Shown here: one piece after another, positions 52,331-59,959 of the stretch
Numbering within the stretch: the stretch's first letter is position 1
How the letters are laid out: every line of letters begins with the position of its first letter
DNA from: Christensenellaceae bacterium
GTDB lineage: Bacteria; Bacillota; Clostridia; Christensenellales; CAG-138
Reading direction: 5' to 3'
Assembly (NCBI GenBank): GCA_031261085.1
Contig: JAISKB010000007.1
Location: 1-64,000 of the forward strand
DNA length: 64,000 bases
The notes under the pieces: generated by a model
The model's input: only the letters and a program-made list of their open reading frames with translations
The model's database searches: none
Told to the model about the DNA's origin: nothing
Translations under genes and position numbers: made by a program

Positions 52331-52687
52331 ATGAAGAAAAATGGATGGATGCCCTATGCGGCGGGCTTCGTGAGCGGCATATGCAATGGCTTGATGGGTG
52401 CGGGGGGCGGCATGATAGCCGTAGCGGCGCTGAAAAAGCTGTGCAAGCTGCCGCAAAAGGAAGCGCACGCTACCGCGATTGGCGTGATGCTGCCGCTCAC
52501 GGTCGTATCCGCGGGCATCTACGCGTTCTCCGGCGAGGTGGCGTGGGATGTGCTTTGCTATGTGGCGCCCGCATTGCTGATAGGCGGCATGGCCGGGGCA
52601 AAATTGACGGGCAAGCTGAGCAATACCTGGCTGTGCCGGCTGTTCGCCGCCATCATGGTGGCGGCCGGGGCGTGGATGATACGATGA
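52331..52687 (+). CDS. TauE/SafE family half-size protein, first of a pair
   Basis: 118 aa, about half the usual TauE/SafE length. Three or four membrane segments; the family motif GFVSGICNGLMGAGGGMIAVAAL is near the N-terminus, followed by KEAHATAIGVMLPLTVVSAGIYAF. The ATG at 52331 lacks a strong binding site. It ends in ATGA, overlapping the second half-size gene. Probably one repeat of the two-repeat TauE/SafE anion exporter fold encoded as a separate chain. Confidence 0.8.
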   Translation: MKKNGWMPYAAGFVSGICNGLMGAGGGMIAVAALKKLCKLPQKEAHATAIGVMLPLTVVSAGIYAFSGEVAWDVLCYVAPALLIGGMAGAKLTGKLSNTWLCRLFAAIMVAAGAWMIR

Positions 52688-53061
52688 ACGCGATATGGTA
52701 CATTCTGGCGGGGTTGTTTAGCGGCATCATCGCGGGCATGGGCATGGGCGGCGGCACGCTGCTAATCCCCGTGCTGACGCTGCTGCTGGGCATGGGGCAG
52801 TATGCCGCGCAGGGCGTAAACATGCTGGCGTTTTTACCGGCGGCGGCGGCCGCGCTGTATATACACATCCGCGCGGGGCGGGTAAATATCAAGCGGAGCC
52901 TGCCCATTTTGGCCGGGGGCATAGCGGGCGCGGCGCTGGGCGCGCTGGCCGCCAGGTGGCTGCAGGCCGATATGCTAAAGCGGGCATTCGGTGTGTTTTT
53001 GATATTGCTGGGCCTATTGCAGTGGGTTCAATCCGGCAACAATAAGGCTCCAAAGGGTTAA
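52684..53061 (+). CDS. TauE/SafE family half-size protein, second of a pair
   Basis: 125 aa. Again starts with the repeat motif GLFSGIIAGMGMGGGTLLIPVL, then AAQGVNMLAFLPAAAAALYIHI and a last helix RAFGVFLILLGLLQWV. Both halves begin with the same kind of motif in the same order, and the start overlaps the previous stop by 4 bases, so the two chains are likely made in equal amounts and assemble together. Substrate (sulfite or another organosulfur anion) not determinable. Confidence 0.83.
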   Translation: MNAIWYILAGLFSGIIAGMGMGGGTLLIPVLTLLLGMGQYAAQGVNMLAFLPAAAAALYIHIRAGRVNIKRSLPILAGGIAGAALGALAARWLQADMLKRAFGVFLILLGLLQWVQSGNNKAPKG

Positions 53062-53110
53062 ACGTAAAAAACAAATCAGGAACTTGTTGAAAGTAGAAAC
53101 AAAAAGCTTT

Positions 53111-53155
53111 GATGTAATTTGAATAGATGTAATTTCACTATAAGTATGCTATAAT
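53111..53155 (+). promoter_or_regulatory. rnf operon promoter region with direct repeats
   Basis: TATAAT at 53150-53155, with no strong -35 at 17 bp. Upstream GATGTAATTT occurs at 53111-53120 and again at 53126-53135, a 15-base period, which may be activator sites that replace a good -35 box. Confidence 0.5.
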
Positions 53156-53276
53156 AATTCGAATAGAAATGGCGCAGATATCTTCGCCTTTTAGTTTATC
53201 ACTAGGCGGCGTGGTTTTATGCGGCCCTTCACACATTTTTACAACGTTTGCAATAATTGAAAGGCAGGTGTTGGTT

Positions 53277-54608
53277 TTGCCACAATACTCCATTCGGGGA
53301 GGCGTGCATCCGCTGGATGACCTACACAGCGGTAAAAAAGCCACAAACGGCAGCCCCATACAGGCGTTTATCCCCGAAACCGTGCAAATTCCCATGTCGT
53401 TGTTCTTGGGTAAGCCCAGTGTACCTTGCGTAAAAGCCGGGGATCATGTGGACTTAGGTCAGGTGATAGGCGAGGCGGATGGGTTTATGAGCCTGCCTAC
53501 GCACGCCAGCGTATCCGGCGAGGTGCTTAGCGTGGAGCCTCAAATGCTCATGGCGGCAGCCCCGGTCGTGACCGTTACCATCAAGAACGACTTTAAAGAT
53601 ACCTGGGTGCGGCGCAAGCCCTTAGGGCAAAGTGTCGATGGTGTGGACCCGGCGGCAATCATCCCCGCGATACAGGCGGCGGGCATTTGCGGCGCGGGCG
53701 GCGCAACCTTCCCCACCCATGTAAAGCTCACGATTCCCGAGGGGAAAACCTGCGACAGCATCATCGTGAACGGCGCCGAGTGCGAAACGCATGTAACGGC
53801 CGACCACCGCACCATGGTGGAACAGCCCGCGCGCGTGGTGGAAGGGCTCCGTCTGGCTATGCGTGCGCTGGGCGTGCAGCACGGCATCATCGGCATTGAG
53901 GATAATAAAAAAGACGCCATCGCCGCTATGCAGGAGGCCATCCGAGGGCAGGAAGGCCTGCATGTGATGCCGCTGTTTACAAAATACCCGCAGGGCGGCG
54001 AAAAACAACTCATCTATGCCATAACGGGTTATGAGGTGCCCAGCAAGGGGCTGCCCATCGACATAGGCGTTGTGGTGCTGAACGTGGGCACCACGGTGGC
54101 TATCGCCGAGGCGGTGTTGGAGGGCACGCCCTTCATCTCCCGCGTTACCACGGTTACCGGCTGCGTGCAAACGCCCAAAAACCTGCGCGTGCGCATCGGC
54201 GCCTCCATTGCGGAGGCCATCGCCGCGTGCGGAGGCTATGGCGAGCAGCCCGGCAAGGTCATCATGGGCGGCTGTATGACGGGCTTTTGCGTGCCGCACG
54301 ACGGCATGCCCATCATGAAGGGCAACAATGCCATCGTTGCGCTCACGCAAAAGGAATCCAAAGCCTACGAAGAGACGAACTGCATACGCTGCGGGCGTTG
54401 CGTACAGGTGTGCCCCGTCGGGCTGAACCCCTATAAGCTCAAGTATATTTGCGATAGGGGCGATCTTAAGGCGGCGGAGGAGAACGACGTGATGGAGTGC
54501 GTGGTGTGCGGCTGCTGTTCCTATATTTGCCCCGCGCGGCGGCAGTTGACAAGCTCCTTCAAAATCACGAAGGACGCCATCATGCTCGAAGCAAGGAGGG
54601 CAAAATAA
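53277..54608 (+). CDS. rnfC: Rnf electron transport complex subunit RnfC
   Basis: About 443 aa from TTG 53277 (PQYSIRGGVHPLDDLHSGKKAT), with AGG eight bases upstream; TTG 53271 and GTG 53268 are also possible. N-terminal SLBB/lipoyl-like region, then NADH/FMN-binding part (GICGAGGATFPTHVKLTIPEGK, NGAECETHVTADHRTMVEQ). Two 4Fe-4S motifs near the C-terminus: CIRCGRCVQVCPVGL and CVVCGCCSYICPARRQL. In the cytosol-facing part of Rnf it takes or delivers electrons at NAD. First gene of rnfCDEAB. Confidence 0.95.
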   Translation: MPQYSIRGGVHPLDDLHSGKKATNGSPIQAFIPETVQIPMSLFLGKPSVPCVKAGDHVDLGQVIGEADGFMSLPTHASVSGEVLSVEPQMLMAAAPVVTVTIKNDFKDTWVRRKPLGQSVDGVDPAAIIPAIQAAGICGAGGATFPTHVKLTIPEGKTCDSIIVNGAECETHVTADHRTMVEQPARVVEGLRLAMRALGVQHGIIGIEDNKKDAIAAMQEAIRGQEGLHVMPLFTKYPQGGEKQLIYAITGYEVPSKGLPIDIGVVVLNVGTTVAIAEAVLEGTPFISRVTTVTGCVQTPKNLRVRIGASIAEAIAACGGYGEQPGKVIMGGCMTGFCVPHDGMPIMKGNNAIVALTQKESKAYEETNCIRCGRCVQVCPVGLNPYKLKYICDRGDLKAAEENDVMECVVCGCCSYICPARRQLTSSFKITKDAIMLEARRAK

Positions 54609-55514
54609 ATGGAACTGCATGTATCCAATGCGCCGCAGATATACGCGAAGGATTCCACCCGCACCCTTATGTACGATGTTATACTTGCGCTGCTGCTCCC
54701 CAGCTTTGCGGGTATCTGGTTTTTTGGCCTGCGCGCGGCTCTGGTGCTGGTTATAGCTATAGCCGCGGCGGTGCTGAGCGAATATGGCTACCAAAAAATA
54801 CTGCATAAGCCTGTTACCATCAACGATCTGTCCGCGGTGGTCACGGGCCTGCTGTTGGGCTTAAATCTGCCGGTCAGCGCGCCATGGTGGCTCCCCGTCA
54901 TAGGCAGCGTGTTCGCCATCGTGCTGATAAAGCAGCTGTTTGGCGGCCTGGGCGACAACTTTTTAAACCCCGCGCTGTCGGCGCGCGCCGTGCTGCTTGC
55001 AAGCTGGCCCACGCTGATGACGAACTTTACGCGGCCCGGCCCCTCGCTGGATGCCGTATCCTCGGCCACGGTGCTATCCGGCTATCCATCCATCCCGCTG
55101 CAGATGTTTATCGGCAACATCCCCGGCACCATTGGGGAAGTAAGCAAGGCGGCCATACTGCTGGGTTTCTTATACCTGCTGCTGCGCGGCGTGATAAGCT
55201 GGCGCATCCCGGTGGTGTTTGTGGGCGCCTATGCGCTGCTGGCGCTGATGCTGGGCAACGACGTGCTTACCGGCGTGCTTTCGGGCGGGCTGCTGTTTGG
55301 CGCCGTGTTTATGGCCCCCGATTATACCACCAGCCCCATGACGGCCAAGGGCCAATATATCTTCGCGGCGGCCTGCGGGCTTATCGTGGCGCTTATACGC
55401 AACTTTGGCGCATACCCCGAGGGCGTTACCTACGCGATACTTCTGCTGAATATCGTCACGCCGCTAATCGACCGTTCGGTTAAAAACAAGGTATACGGGA
55501 AGGGGAAACAGTAA
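54609..55514 (+). CDS. rnfD: Rnf electron transport complex subunit RnfD
   Basis: 301 aa after GGAGGG. About nine membrane helices. The covalent FMN attachment site fits the Dxx[ST]xAT pattern as SLDAVSSATVLS near residue 155, the Thr being the flavin carrier. KQLFGGLGDNFLNPALSARA and MAPDYTTSPMTAKGQYIFA are conserved in RnfD/NqrB. The flavin transferase ApbE is not in this window. The next gene, two bases on, is rnfE; the usual rnfG in between is missing. Confidence 0.95.
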   Translation: MELHVSNAPQIYAKDSTRTLMYDVILALLLPSFAGIWFFGLRAALVLVIAIAAAVLSEYGYQKILHKPVTINDLSAVVTGLLLGLNLPVSAPWWLPVIGSVFAIVLIKQLFGGLGDNFLNPALSARAVLLASWPTLMTNFTRPGPSLDAVSSATVLSGYPSIPLQMFIGNIPGTIGEVSKAAILLGFLYLLLRGVISWRIPVVFVGAYALLALMLGNDVLTGVLSGGLLFGAVFMAPDYTTSPMTAKGQYIFAAACGLIVALIRNFGAYPEGVTYAILLLNIVTPLIDRSVKNKVYGKGKQ

Positions 55515-55516
55515 AC

Positions 55517-56155
55517 ATGAGCAAGAAACAATCGCTTTCCGGCGTGTTTTTTAACGGCATTTTAGTCGAAAACCCCACCTTCCGCCTGGTGCTGGGCACC
55601 TGCCCCACCATAGCCGTTACCACTAGCGCGCTCAACGGCATTGGCATGGGCTTGGCGGCCACCTTCGTGTTGGTGGGCTCCAACGTTGTTATTTCGCTGC
55701 TGCGCAACTTCATACCCGATAAGGTGCGCATACCGGCTTTTGTCGTGGTGATTTGCACCTTCGTTACACTCATACAAATGCTGATGCAGGCGTATGTTCC
55801 CTCGCTCTACGCGAGCCTGGGCCTGTTCATACCGCTCATCGTGGTAAACTGCATCATACTCGCCCGGGCAGAGGCATACGCCAGCAAAAACGGCGTGGCG
55901 GCCTCGGCGGTAGATGGCTTGGGCATGGGCATAGGCTTCACGCTGGCCATCACCGTCATAGGCGCTATCCGCGAGCTGTTTGGCTCGGGCACCCTGTTTG
56001 GCTTCAACCTGTTGGGCGCGGGCTATCAACCCATGCTCATACTCATTTTGGCGCCCGGCGGCTTCATCATATATGGCCTTACGCTGGGCGTTATGAATAT
56101 CATCATGAATCGCGCCGAGGCTAACAAGTCGGCAAAGGAGGGCGTGGAGGCATGA
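55517..56155 (+). CDS. rnfE: Rnf electron transport complex subunit RnfE
   Basis: 212 aa. About six membrane helices, with FFNGILVENPTFRLVLGTCPTIAVTTSALNGIGMGLA at the N-terminus (the Cys in LGTCP is one of the membrane iron-ligand positions) and IPLIVVNCIILARAEAYASKNG in the middle (second Cys). Inverted-topology partner of RnfA. Ends in an ATGA overlap with rnfA. Confidence 0.95.
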   Translation: MSKKQSLSGVFFNGILVENPTFRLVLGTCPTIAVTTSALNGIGMGLAATFVLVGSNVVISLLRNFIPDKVRIPAFVVVICTFVTLIQMLMQAYVPSLYASLGLFIPLIVVNCIILARAEAYASKNGVAASAVDGLGMGIGFTLAITVIGAIRELFGSGTLFGFNLLGAGYQPMLILILAPGGFIIYGLTLGVMNIIMNRAEANKSAKEGVEA

Positions 56156-56739
56156 ATGCGCTTGTAAAGATATTGCTGTTTATGGTGAGCTGCGTGCTCA
56201 CAAACAACTTTATATTTTCCCGATTTTTGGGCAACTGCCCCTTCCTTGGGGTTTCCAACAAGGTGGAAACGGCGGTGGGCATGGGGGTGGCGGTTACGTT
56301 TGTAATGGCGCTGGCCTCGCTGTTTACCTGGCTGCTCTACCACTATGTGCTGGTGCCGTTCAACCTTCGCTATCTCGATACCATCAGCTTTATACTGGTG
56401 ATTGCGGCGCTGGTGCAGTTTGTGGAGATGTTCATCAAAAAGAGCAGCCCCTCGCTGTATAAGGCGCTGGGCATTTACCTGCCGCTCATCACGACCAATT
56501 GCGCGGTGCTGGGCGCGGCGCTGCTCAACATAACCAGCGATTACAACCTGCTTTACGCGGTGCTCAACGGCACGTTTGGCGCGCTGGGCTTTTTGCTGGC
56601 AATCGTGCTGATGGCCGGCGTGCGGGAACGACTGGAGACATCGGATATCCCGGAGAGCTTCAAGGGGTTCCCCATTTGTATCATCATTGCGGGGCTTATG
56701 AGCGTGGCGTTCATGGGCTTCTCGGGCTTTGGAGGCTGA
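56152..56739 (+). CDS. rnfA: Rnf electron transport complex subunit RnfA
   Basis: 195 aa. Six membrane helices. NNFIFSRFLGNCPFLGVSNKVETAVGMG and IYLPLITTNCAVLGAALLN carry the two Cys that, with RnfE, hold an iron center in the membrane. Overlaps rnfE by 4 bases and is followed by rnfB after one base. Confidence 0.96.
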   Translation: MNALVKILLFMVSCVLTNNFIFSRFLGNCPFLGVSNKVETAVGMGVAVTFVMALASLFTWLLYHYVLVPFNLRYLDTISFILVIAALVQFVEMFIKKSSPSLYKALGIYLPLITTNCAVLGAALLNITSDYNLLYAVLNGTFGALGFLLAIVLMAGVRERLETSDIPESFKGFPICIIIAGLMSVAFMGFSGFGG

Positions 56740-56740
56740 T

Positions 56741-57547
56741 ATGAACTGGAACATCGTTTTGCTGGCCTTGGGGCTAATGGGCCTTTTGGGCGCGGCGTTT
56801 GGCATCGTGCTGAGCATCGCCGATAAAAAGTTTTATGTAGAGACCGATGCGCGGGTAGAACAAGTACGCGCCGCGCTCGCCGGCGCAAACTGCGGCGCCT
56901 GCGGGTTTGCGGGTTGCGATGCGCTGGCGGCGGCTATTGTAGCCGGGGAGGCAAAGGCGAATGCCTGCGCGCCGGCCGGAGCGAATGGCGCGGGGCAGAT
57001 TGCCGAGATTATGGGTGTGAACGTAGCGGTGGGCGATACGTTGGTTGCGCGCGTGCGCTGCCACGGCGCGCACGATGTAGTGAAGCCGCGCTATCCTTAT
57101 GAGGGCTACCAAAGCTGCGCCATGGCGGCCTCTTTGGCCGGCGGCCCCAAGGCCTGCCGCTATTCCTGCCTGGGGTTTGGCGATTGCGAAAGAGCCTGCG
57201 CTTTTGGCGCAATCGAGATGCGTGATGGCATCGCCAAAATAAATCCGGCAAAATGCATGTCCTGCGGCCAATGCGTGGCGGCTTGCCCGCGCAATGTCAT
57301 CGCGCTGCTGGCGACGGATGACGCGGCGTTTGTGGCCTGCCAAAACCACGATGCCGGCAAGGCGGCCCGGGCGGCCTGCGCCAAGGCGTGCATCGCCTGC
57401 GGCCGGTGCGCCAAGGCCTGCATATCTGGGGCGGTAACGGTGCAAAACCTGTGCGCGGTGGTAGATCAGGCAACATGCACGCGCTGCGGCGCTTGCGTGC
57501 GCACCTGCCCCACGGGCTGTATCGAGGGCAGGATCGCAAAACAGTAG
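56741..57547 (+). CDS. rnfB: Rnf electron transport complex subunit RnfB
   Basis: 268 aa from the ATG at 56741, five bases after GGAGG. One N-terminal membrane helix, then the RnfB 4Fe-4S domain (CGACGFAGCDALAAAI with a fourth Cys in NACAPAG). Ferredoxin-type clusters follow: CRYSCLGFGDCERACAFGAI, CMSCGQCVAACPRNVI, CAKACIACGRCAKACISGAV, CTRCGACVRTCPTGC. It takes electrons from ferredoxin and passes them into the membrane part, driving ion export. Last gene before a terminator. Confidence 0.96.
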   Translation: MNWNIVLLALGLMGLLGAAFGIVLSIADKKFYVETDARVEQVRAALAGANCGACGFAGCDALAAAIVAGEAKANACAPAGANGAGQIAEIMGVNVAVGDTLVARVRCHGAHDVVKPRYPYEGYQSCAMAASLAGGPKACRYSCLGFGDCERACAFGAIEMRDGIAKINPAKCMSCGQCVAACPRNVIALLATDDAAFVACQNHDAGKAARAACAKACIACGRCAKACISGAVTVQNLCAVVDQATCTRCGACVRTCPTGCIEGRIAKQ

Positions 57548-57557
57548 TATATATGCG

Positions 57558-57604
57558 GCGGGCGGCAGGGTGGGCGCGCTCCCATTTTGGCCGCCCGCAC
57601 TTTT
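57558..57604 (+). terminator. rnf operon terminator
   Basis: GCGGGCGGC (57558-57566) pairs with GCCGCCCGC (57590-57598), then ACTTTT. Confidence 0.75.
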
Positions 57605-57616
57605 GGTAAAATGGCA

Positions 57617-57646
57617 TTGACACGCGCGCGCCGCATGAGGTATACT
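57617..57646 (+). promoter_or_regulatory. tRNA cluster promoter
   Basis: TTGACA (57617-57622), 18-bp spacer, TATACT (57641-57646), 30 bases before the first tRNA. Confidence 0.75.
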
Positions 57647-57675
57647 TATTAACGCAATCGCGAAATGTCCAGCAG

Positions 57676-57751
57676 GGGAGCATAGCTCAGCTGGGAGAGC
57701 ACTTGCCTTACAAGCAAGGGGTCACAGGTTCGAGCCCTGTTGTTCCCACCA
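57676..57751 (+). tRNA. tRNA-Val (TAC)
   Basis: 76 nt with encoded CCA. Acceptor GGGAGCA pairs with TGTTCCC, D-loop AGCTCAGCTGGGAGAGC, anticodon loop CTTACAA gives TAC, T-loop GGTTCGAGCC. First of five tRNAs in a row. Confidence 0.97.
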
Positions 57752-57756
57752 ATATT

Positions 57757-57833
57757 GGCCCGGTAGTTCAGTTGGTTAGAATGCTAGCCTGTCACGCTAG
57801 AGGTCAGGGGTTCGAGCCCCCTCCGGGTCGCCA
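57757..57833 (+). tRNA. tRNA-Asp (GTC)
   Basis: 77 nt with encoded CCA. Acceptor GGCCCGG with CCGGGTC, anticodon loop CTGTCAC gives GTC, T-loop GGTTCGAGCC. Confidence 0.97.
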
Positions 57834-57869
57834 GCGCTTCTTGTGGCGCATAAGGCACATAAGAAGCGC
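57834..57869 (+). repeat. hairpin between tRNA-Asp and tRNA-Phe
   Basis: GCGCTTCTT (57834-57842) and AAGAAGCGC (57861-57869) form a perfect 9-bp stem. No T-run follows, so it is more likely a processing or spacing element than a terminator. Confidence 0.5.
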
Positions 57870-57872
57870 CAT

Positions 57873-57948
57873 GCCTCGGTAGCTCAGTTGGTAGAGCAAG
57901 GGACTGAAAATCCCTGTGTCGGTGGTTCAAGTCCACTCTGAGGCACCA
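57873..57948 (+). tRNA. tRNA-Phe (GAA)
   Basis: 76 nt with encoded CCA. Acceptor GCCTCGG with CTGAGGC, anticodon loop CTGAAAA gives GAA, T-loop GGTTCAAGTCC. Confidence 0.97.
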
Positions 57949-57950
57949 TT

Positions 57951-58026
57951 GCGGGAATAGCTCATTCGGTAGAGCGCCGCCTTGCCAAGGCGGAGGTGGC
58001 GGGTTCGAGCCCCGTTTCCCGCTCCA
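57951..58026 (+). tRNA. tRNA-Gly (GCC)
   Basis: 76 nt with encoded CCA. Acceptor GCGGGAA with TTCCCGC, anticodon loop TTGCCAA gives GCC. Only two bases separate it from tRNA-Phe. Confidence 0.97.
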
Positions 58027-58060
58027 ATCGTCAGCAGATTCAACCCGTCTGCTGACGATT
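58026..58060 (+). repeat. perfect 13-bp hairpin between tRNA-Gly and tRNA-Cys
   Basis: AATCGTCAGCAGA (58026-58038) and TCTGCTGACGATT (58048-58060) with a 9-base loop. The left arm begins at the last A of the tRNA-Gly CCA. Followed by GGTTACTC, not a T-run, so it may halt polymerase weakly or direct 3' processing. Confidence 0.6.
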
Positions 58061-58078
58061 GGTTACTCTCATGTATAA

Positions 58079-58152
58079 GGCACCATAGCCAAGCGGTAAG
58101 GCAGAGGTCTGCAAAACCTTCATCCCCGGTTCGATTCCGGGTGGTGCCTCCA
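58079..58152 (+). tRNA. tRNA-Cys (GCA)
   Basis: 74 nt with encoded CCA. Acceptor GGCACCA with TGGTGCC, anticodon loop CTGCAAA gives GCA, T-loop GGTTCGATTCC. Confidence 0.97.
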
Positions 58153-58175
58153 TTTTAAACAAAAGCTGCTTGCAC

Positions 58176-58204
58176 AAAGCGCCCGGCATTACCGGGCGCT
58201 TTTG
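58176..58204. terminator. terminator of the tRNA cluster
   Basis: AAAGCGCCCGG, CATTA, CCGGGCGCTTTT, a strong hairpin with a T-run that can act in both directions. Confidence 0.9.
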
Positions 58205-58256
58205 CGTTGAAACTATTTATTCTCCATGGGGGATATGGGGATGCAAGCCTTAAAGC

Positions 58257-58625
58257 CTACGCCTCTACGACCGAAGCCTCGGCGGCGTTTTTGCACACGC
58301 TCTCGATGCCGTTCTTGCAGCTGGCCTTGGCCTTATAGCCCTCGGACGCCAAGATTTTCTCCCCGTTTTTTGCCTTCAGGCGGAAGCGGAATTCCCCGGC
58401 CTTATCGGTATACAGCTCGAATTTCGGGTGCTTTTCCTCCGCATAGCCCGCGGTGGTTTGATCTTCGATGTTGGCGGCAGCGGCATTCGTCTGCACGCTC
58501 TTCACGCCGTTTAGGCAGGCGGCCTTAGAGGAATATACTTCGCTCACGCCGATGATTTCGCCATTGCCCGCAACCAAGTTGAATTTAAAACCGTTCTTCG
58601 CTTCGGATACCACAAACTTGCCCAT
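58257..58625 (-). CDS. DUF1508 (YegP-like) protein
   Basis: 122 aa after AGGAGG. Two DUF1508 repeats: KFVVSEAKNGFKFNLVAGNGEIIGVSEVYSSKAACLNGVKSVQTNA and KFELYTDKAGEFRFRLKAKNGEKILASEGYKAKASCKNGIESVCKNA. The repeats form a small symmetric beta-alpha fold. Function unknown. Single gene. Confidence 0.92.
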   Translation of the reverse strand: MGKFVVSEAKNGFKFNLVAGNGEIIGVSEVYSSKAACLNGVKSVQTNAAAANIEDQTTAGYAEEKHPKFELYTDKAGEFRFRLKAKNGEKILASEGYKAKASCKNGIESVCKNAAEASVVEA

Positions 58626-58734
58626 GCTTTTGCCTCCTAAAATATGCTAAAAATATATGTATATATCCAGCTATATTCTAATGCATATGCTCTAAAAACG
58701 CAAGCGTGCGCCGGTATCGGCTCATATAAAACGA

Positions 58735-58758
58735 AGCGCGCCCATTTACGGGCGCGCT
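58735..58758 (-). terminator. terminator of the YcaC-like gene
   Basis: AGCGCGCCC, ATTTAC, GGGCGCGCT; on the minus strand it is followed by TCGTTTTAT. Confidence 0.7.
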
Positions 58759-58798
58759 CGTGCAAGCATATGCTTTGGAGGTTGGCGGAGGACGCCGC

Positions 58799-59431
58799 CT
58801 AGCCCTGCGGCAGCATGGATTGCGCGTATTCCACACCCAGCCCATAGGCGCCGCTGTGCTCCTTTATGATGCCCATGACCGCGTCGTAGGTATCCTTATT
58901 GTTCCAGTCGCGCTGGAACTCCAGCATGGTCTGCTGCCAGGTTAGGGGGATGACGCCAAACTGCACCATGCGCAGTATCGCCATGTGATGCGCGGCCTTC
59001 GAAGCGCCGCCCGAAGCATCGGTGACCACATACACCTCATACCCGTCGGATAGGGCGCAGAGCGCGGGGAAGGTGACGCAGGCCTCCGTCCATAGGCCGG
59101 CAAGTATGAGCTTTTTGCGCCCGGTGCCCTCTACGGCGGCTTTAAAATTGGCATCCTCCCAGGCGTTGATCATGGTGCGGTCGAGGGGGTTTATGCCGGG
59201 ATACACGTTTTGCAGCCTGGAATACATCCAGCCCGAAAAGCCGGAGGCCTCCACGGTGGATAGGATGCAGGGCACGTTGAATACCTGCGCGGCCTTCGCC
59301 AGCGCTACCACGTTGTTTTCGATGCAGGCGCGGCTGTCGCTCTCCACGCCAAAAAACATCTGCGGCTGTTCGTCGATGATGGCCATAACAACCTGTTCCG
59401 GATCCAATAAGCAGTTTTGATAGTTTCGCAT
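58799..59431 (-). CDS. isochorismatase-family hydrolase (YcaC-like)
   Basis: 210 aa after AAAGGA. Cysteine hydrolase fold: catalytic Asp in MAIIDEQPQMFFGV, LILAGLWTEACVTFPALCAL with the nucleophile Cys, and YVVTDASGGAS. The WTEACV and MVQFGVIPLTW wording is that of YcaC, whose physiological substrate is unknown. Single gene with hairpin terminator. Confidence 0.9.
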   Translation of the reverse strand: MRNYQNCLLDPEQVVMAIIDEQPQMFFGVESDSRACIENNVVALAKAAQVFNVPCILSTVEASGFSGWMYSRLQNVYPGINPLDRTMINAWEDANFKAAVEGTGRKKLILAGLWTEACVTFPALCALSDGYEVYVVTDASGGASKAAHHMAILRMVQFGVIPLTWQQTMLEFQRDWNNKDTYDAVMGIIKEHSGAYGLGVEYAQSMLPQG

Positions 59432-59509
59432 AATACGTTCCTTTCTGCGGGGCGATCTTATGCGAATAGCTTGCGGTGCGGCGGGCGGTTTTATGCGCCG
59501 CGGCGCCGC

Positions 59510-59902
59510 TTAAAAGCGGATGATTTCGGGCTCGCCCGCAAACGACCAGATGGAAGCCTCCGCATCCTTTAACCAAAGCACCTCGGTGTTGGCGTCCTCC
59601 GGGCTATAGCGGTCGCGCAGCTGCGGATAGGCCGCAAGCATGCTCTCCTTCGCCTCCCGGCGTTCATCCCGCACGGCGGTCGCCGCCACGCGAATCCACC
59701 GCTCGCCATCGAACGCGCAAAGCTCCACCTTGGGGTTTGCGGCTATCTGCTTGGATACGTTTTTGCTTTTCCCGGTTTGGATATACAGCTTGCCGTCAAA
59801 TATGTGGATGGTGCCAAAGGGGCGCACGCGGGGCTGGCCGCCTTCGGCCGTGGCCAAGTAGTATGTTTGGGTCTTCTTTAAAAAATCGTAGATTTTTTGC
59901 AT
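59510..59902 (-). CDS. pyridoxamine 5'-phosphate oxidase-like flavin-binding protein
   Basis: 130 aa from MQKIYDFLKK at 59902, after GGAGG; the extension to 59923 overlaps that site. Split-barrel fold: YLATAEGGQPRVRPFGTIHIFDGKLYIQTGKSKNVSKQIAANPKVELCAF is the usual FMN or F420 binding core. Small members of this family in Clostridia are mostly uncharacterised; the true PNPOx reaction should not be assumed. Confidence 0.88.
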   Translation of the reverse strand: MQKIYDFLKKTQTYYLATAEGGQPRVRPFGTIHIFDGKLYIQTGKSKNVSKQIAANPKVELCAFDGERWIRVAATAVRDERREAKESMLAAYPQLRDRYSPEDANTEVLWLKDAEASIWSFAGEPEIIRF

Positions 59903-59959
59903 GAATTTATCCTCCGTAAGCATTATTTTTTCTAATTATATCCAAAAGCGAGGGCAATA

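Noticed and set aside
51361..52332. A 323-codon minus-strand frame over rubrerythrin and the repeat-rich gap
   Set aside because: It reads through terminator hairpins and the complement of rubrerythrin and shows no domain.
53622..54806. A 394-codon minus-strand frame over rnfC
   Set aside because: Low-complexity His/Ala/Arg composition typical of antisense translation; rnfC is intact on the plus strand.
55500..55520. A short or frameshifted rnfG between rnfD and rnfE
   Set aside because: Only two bases separate the stop of rnfD from the start of rnfE, and no FMN-binding frame overlaps them in another phase.
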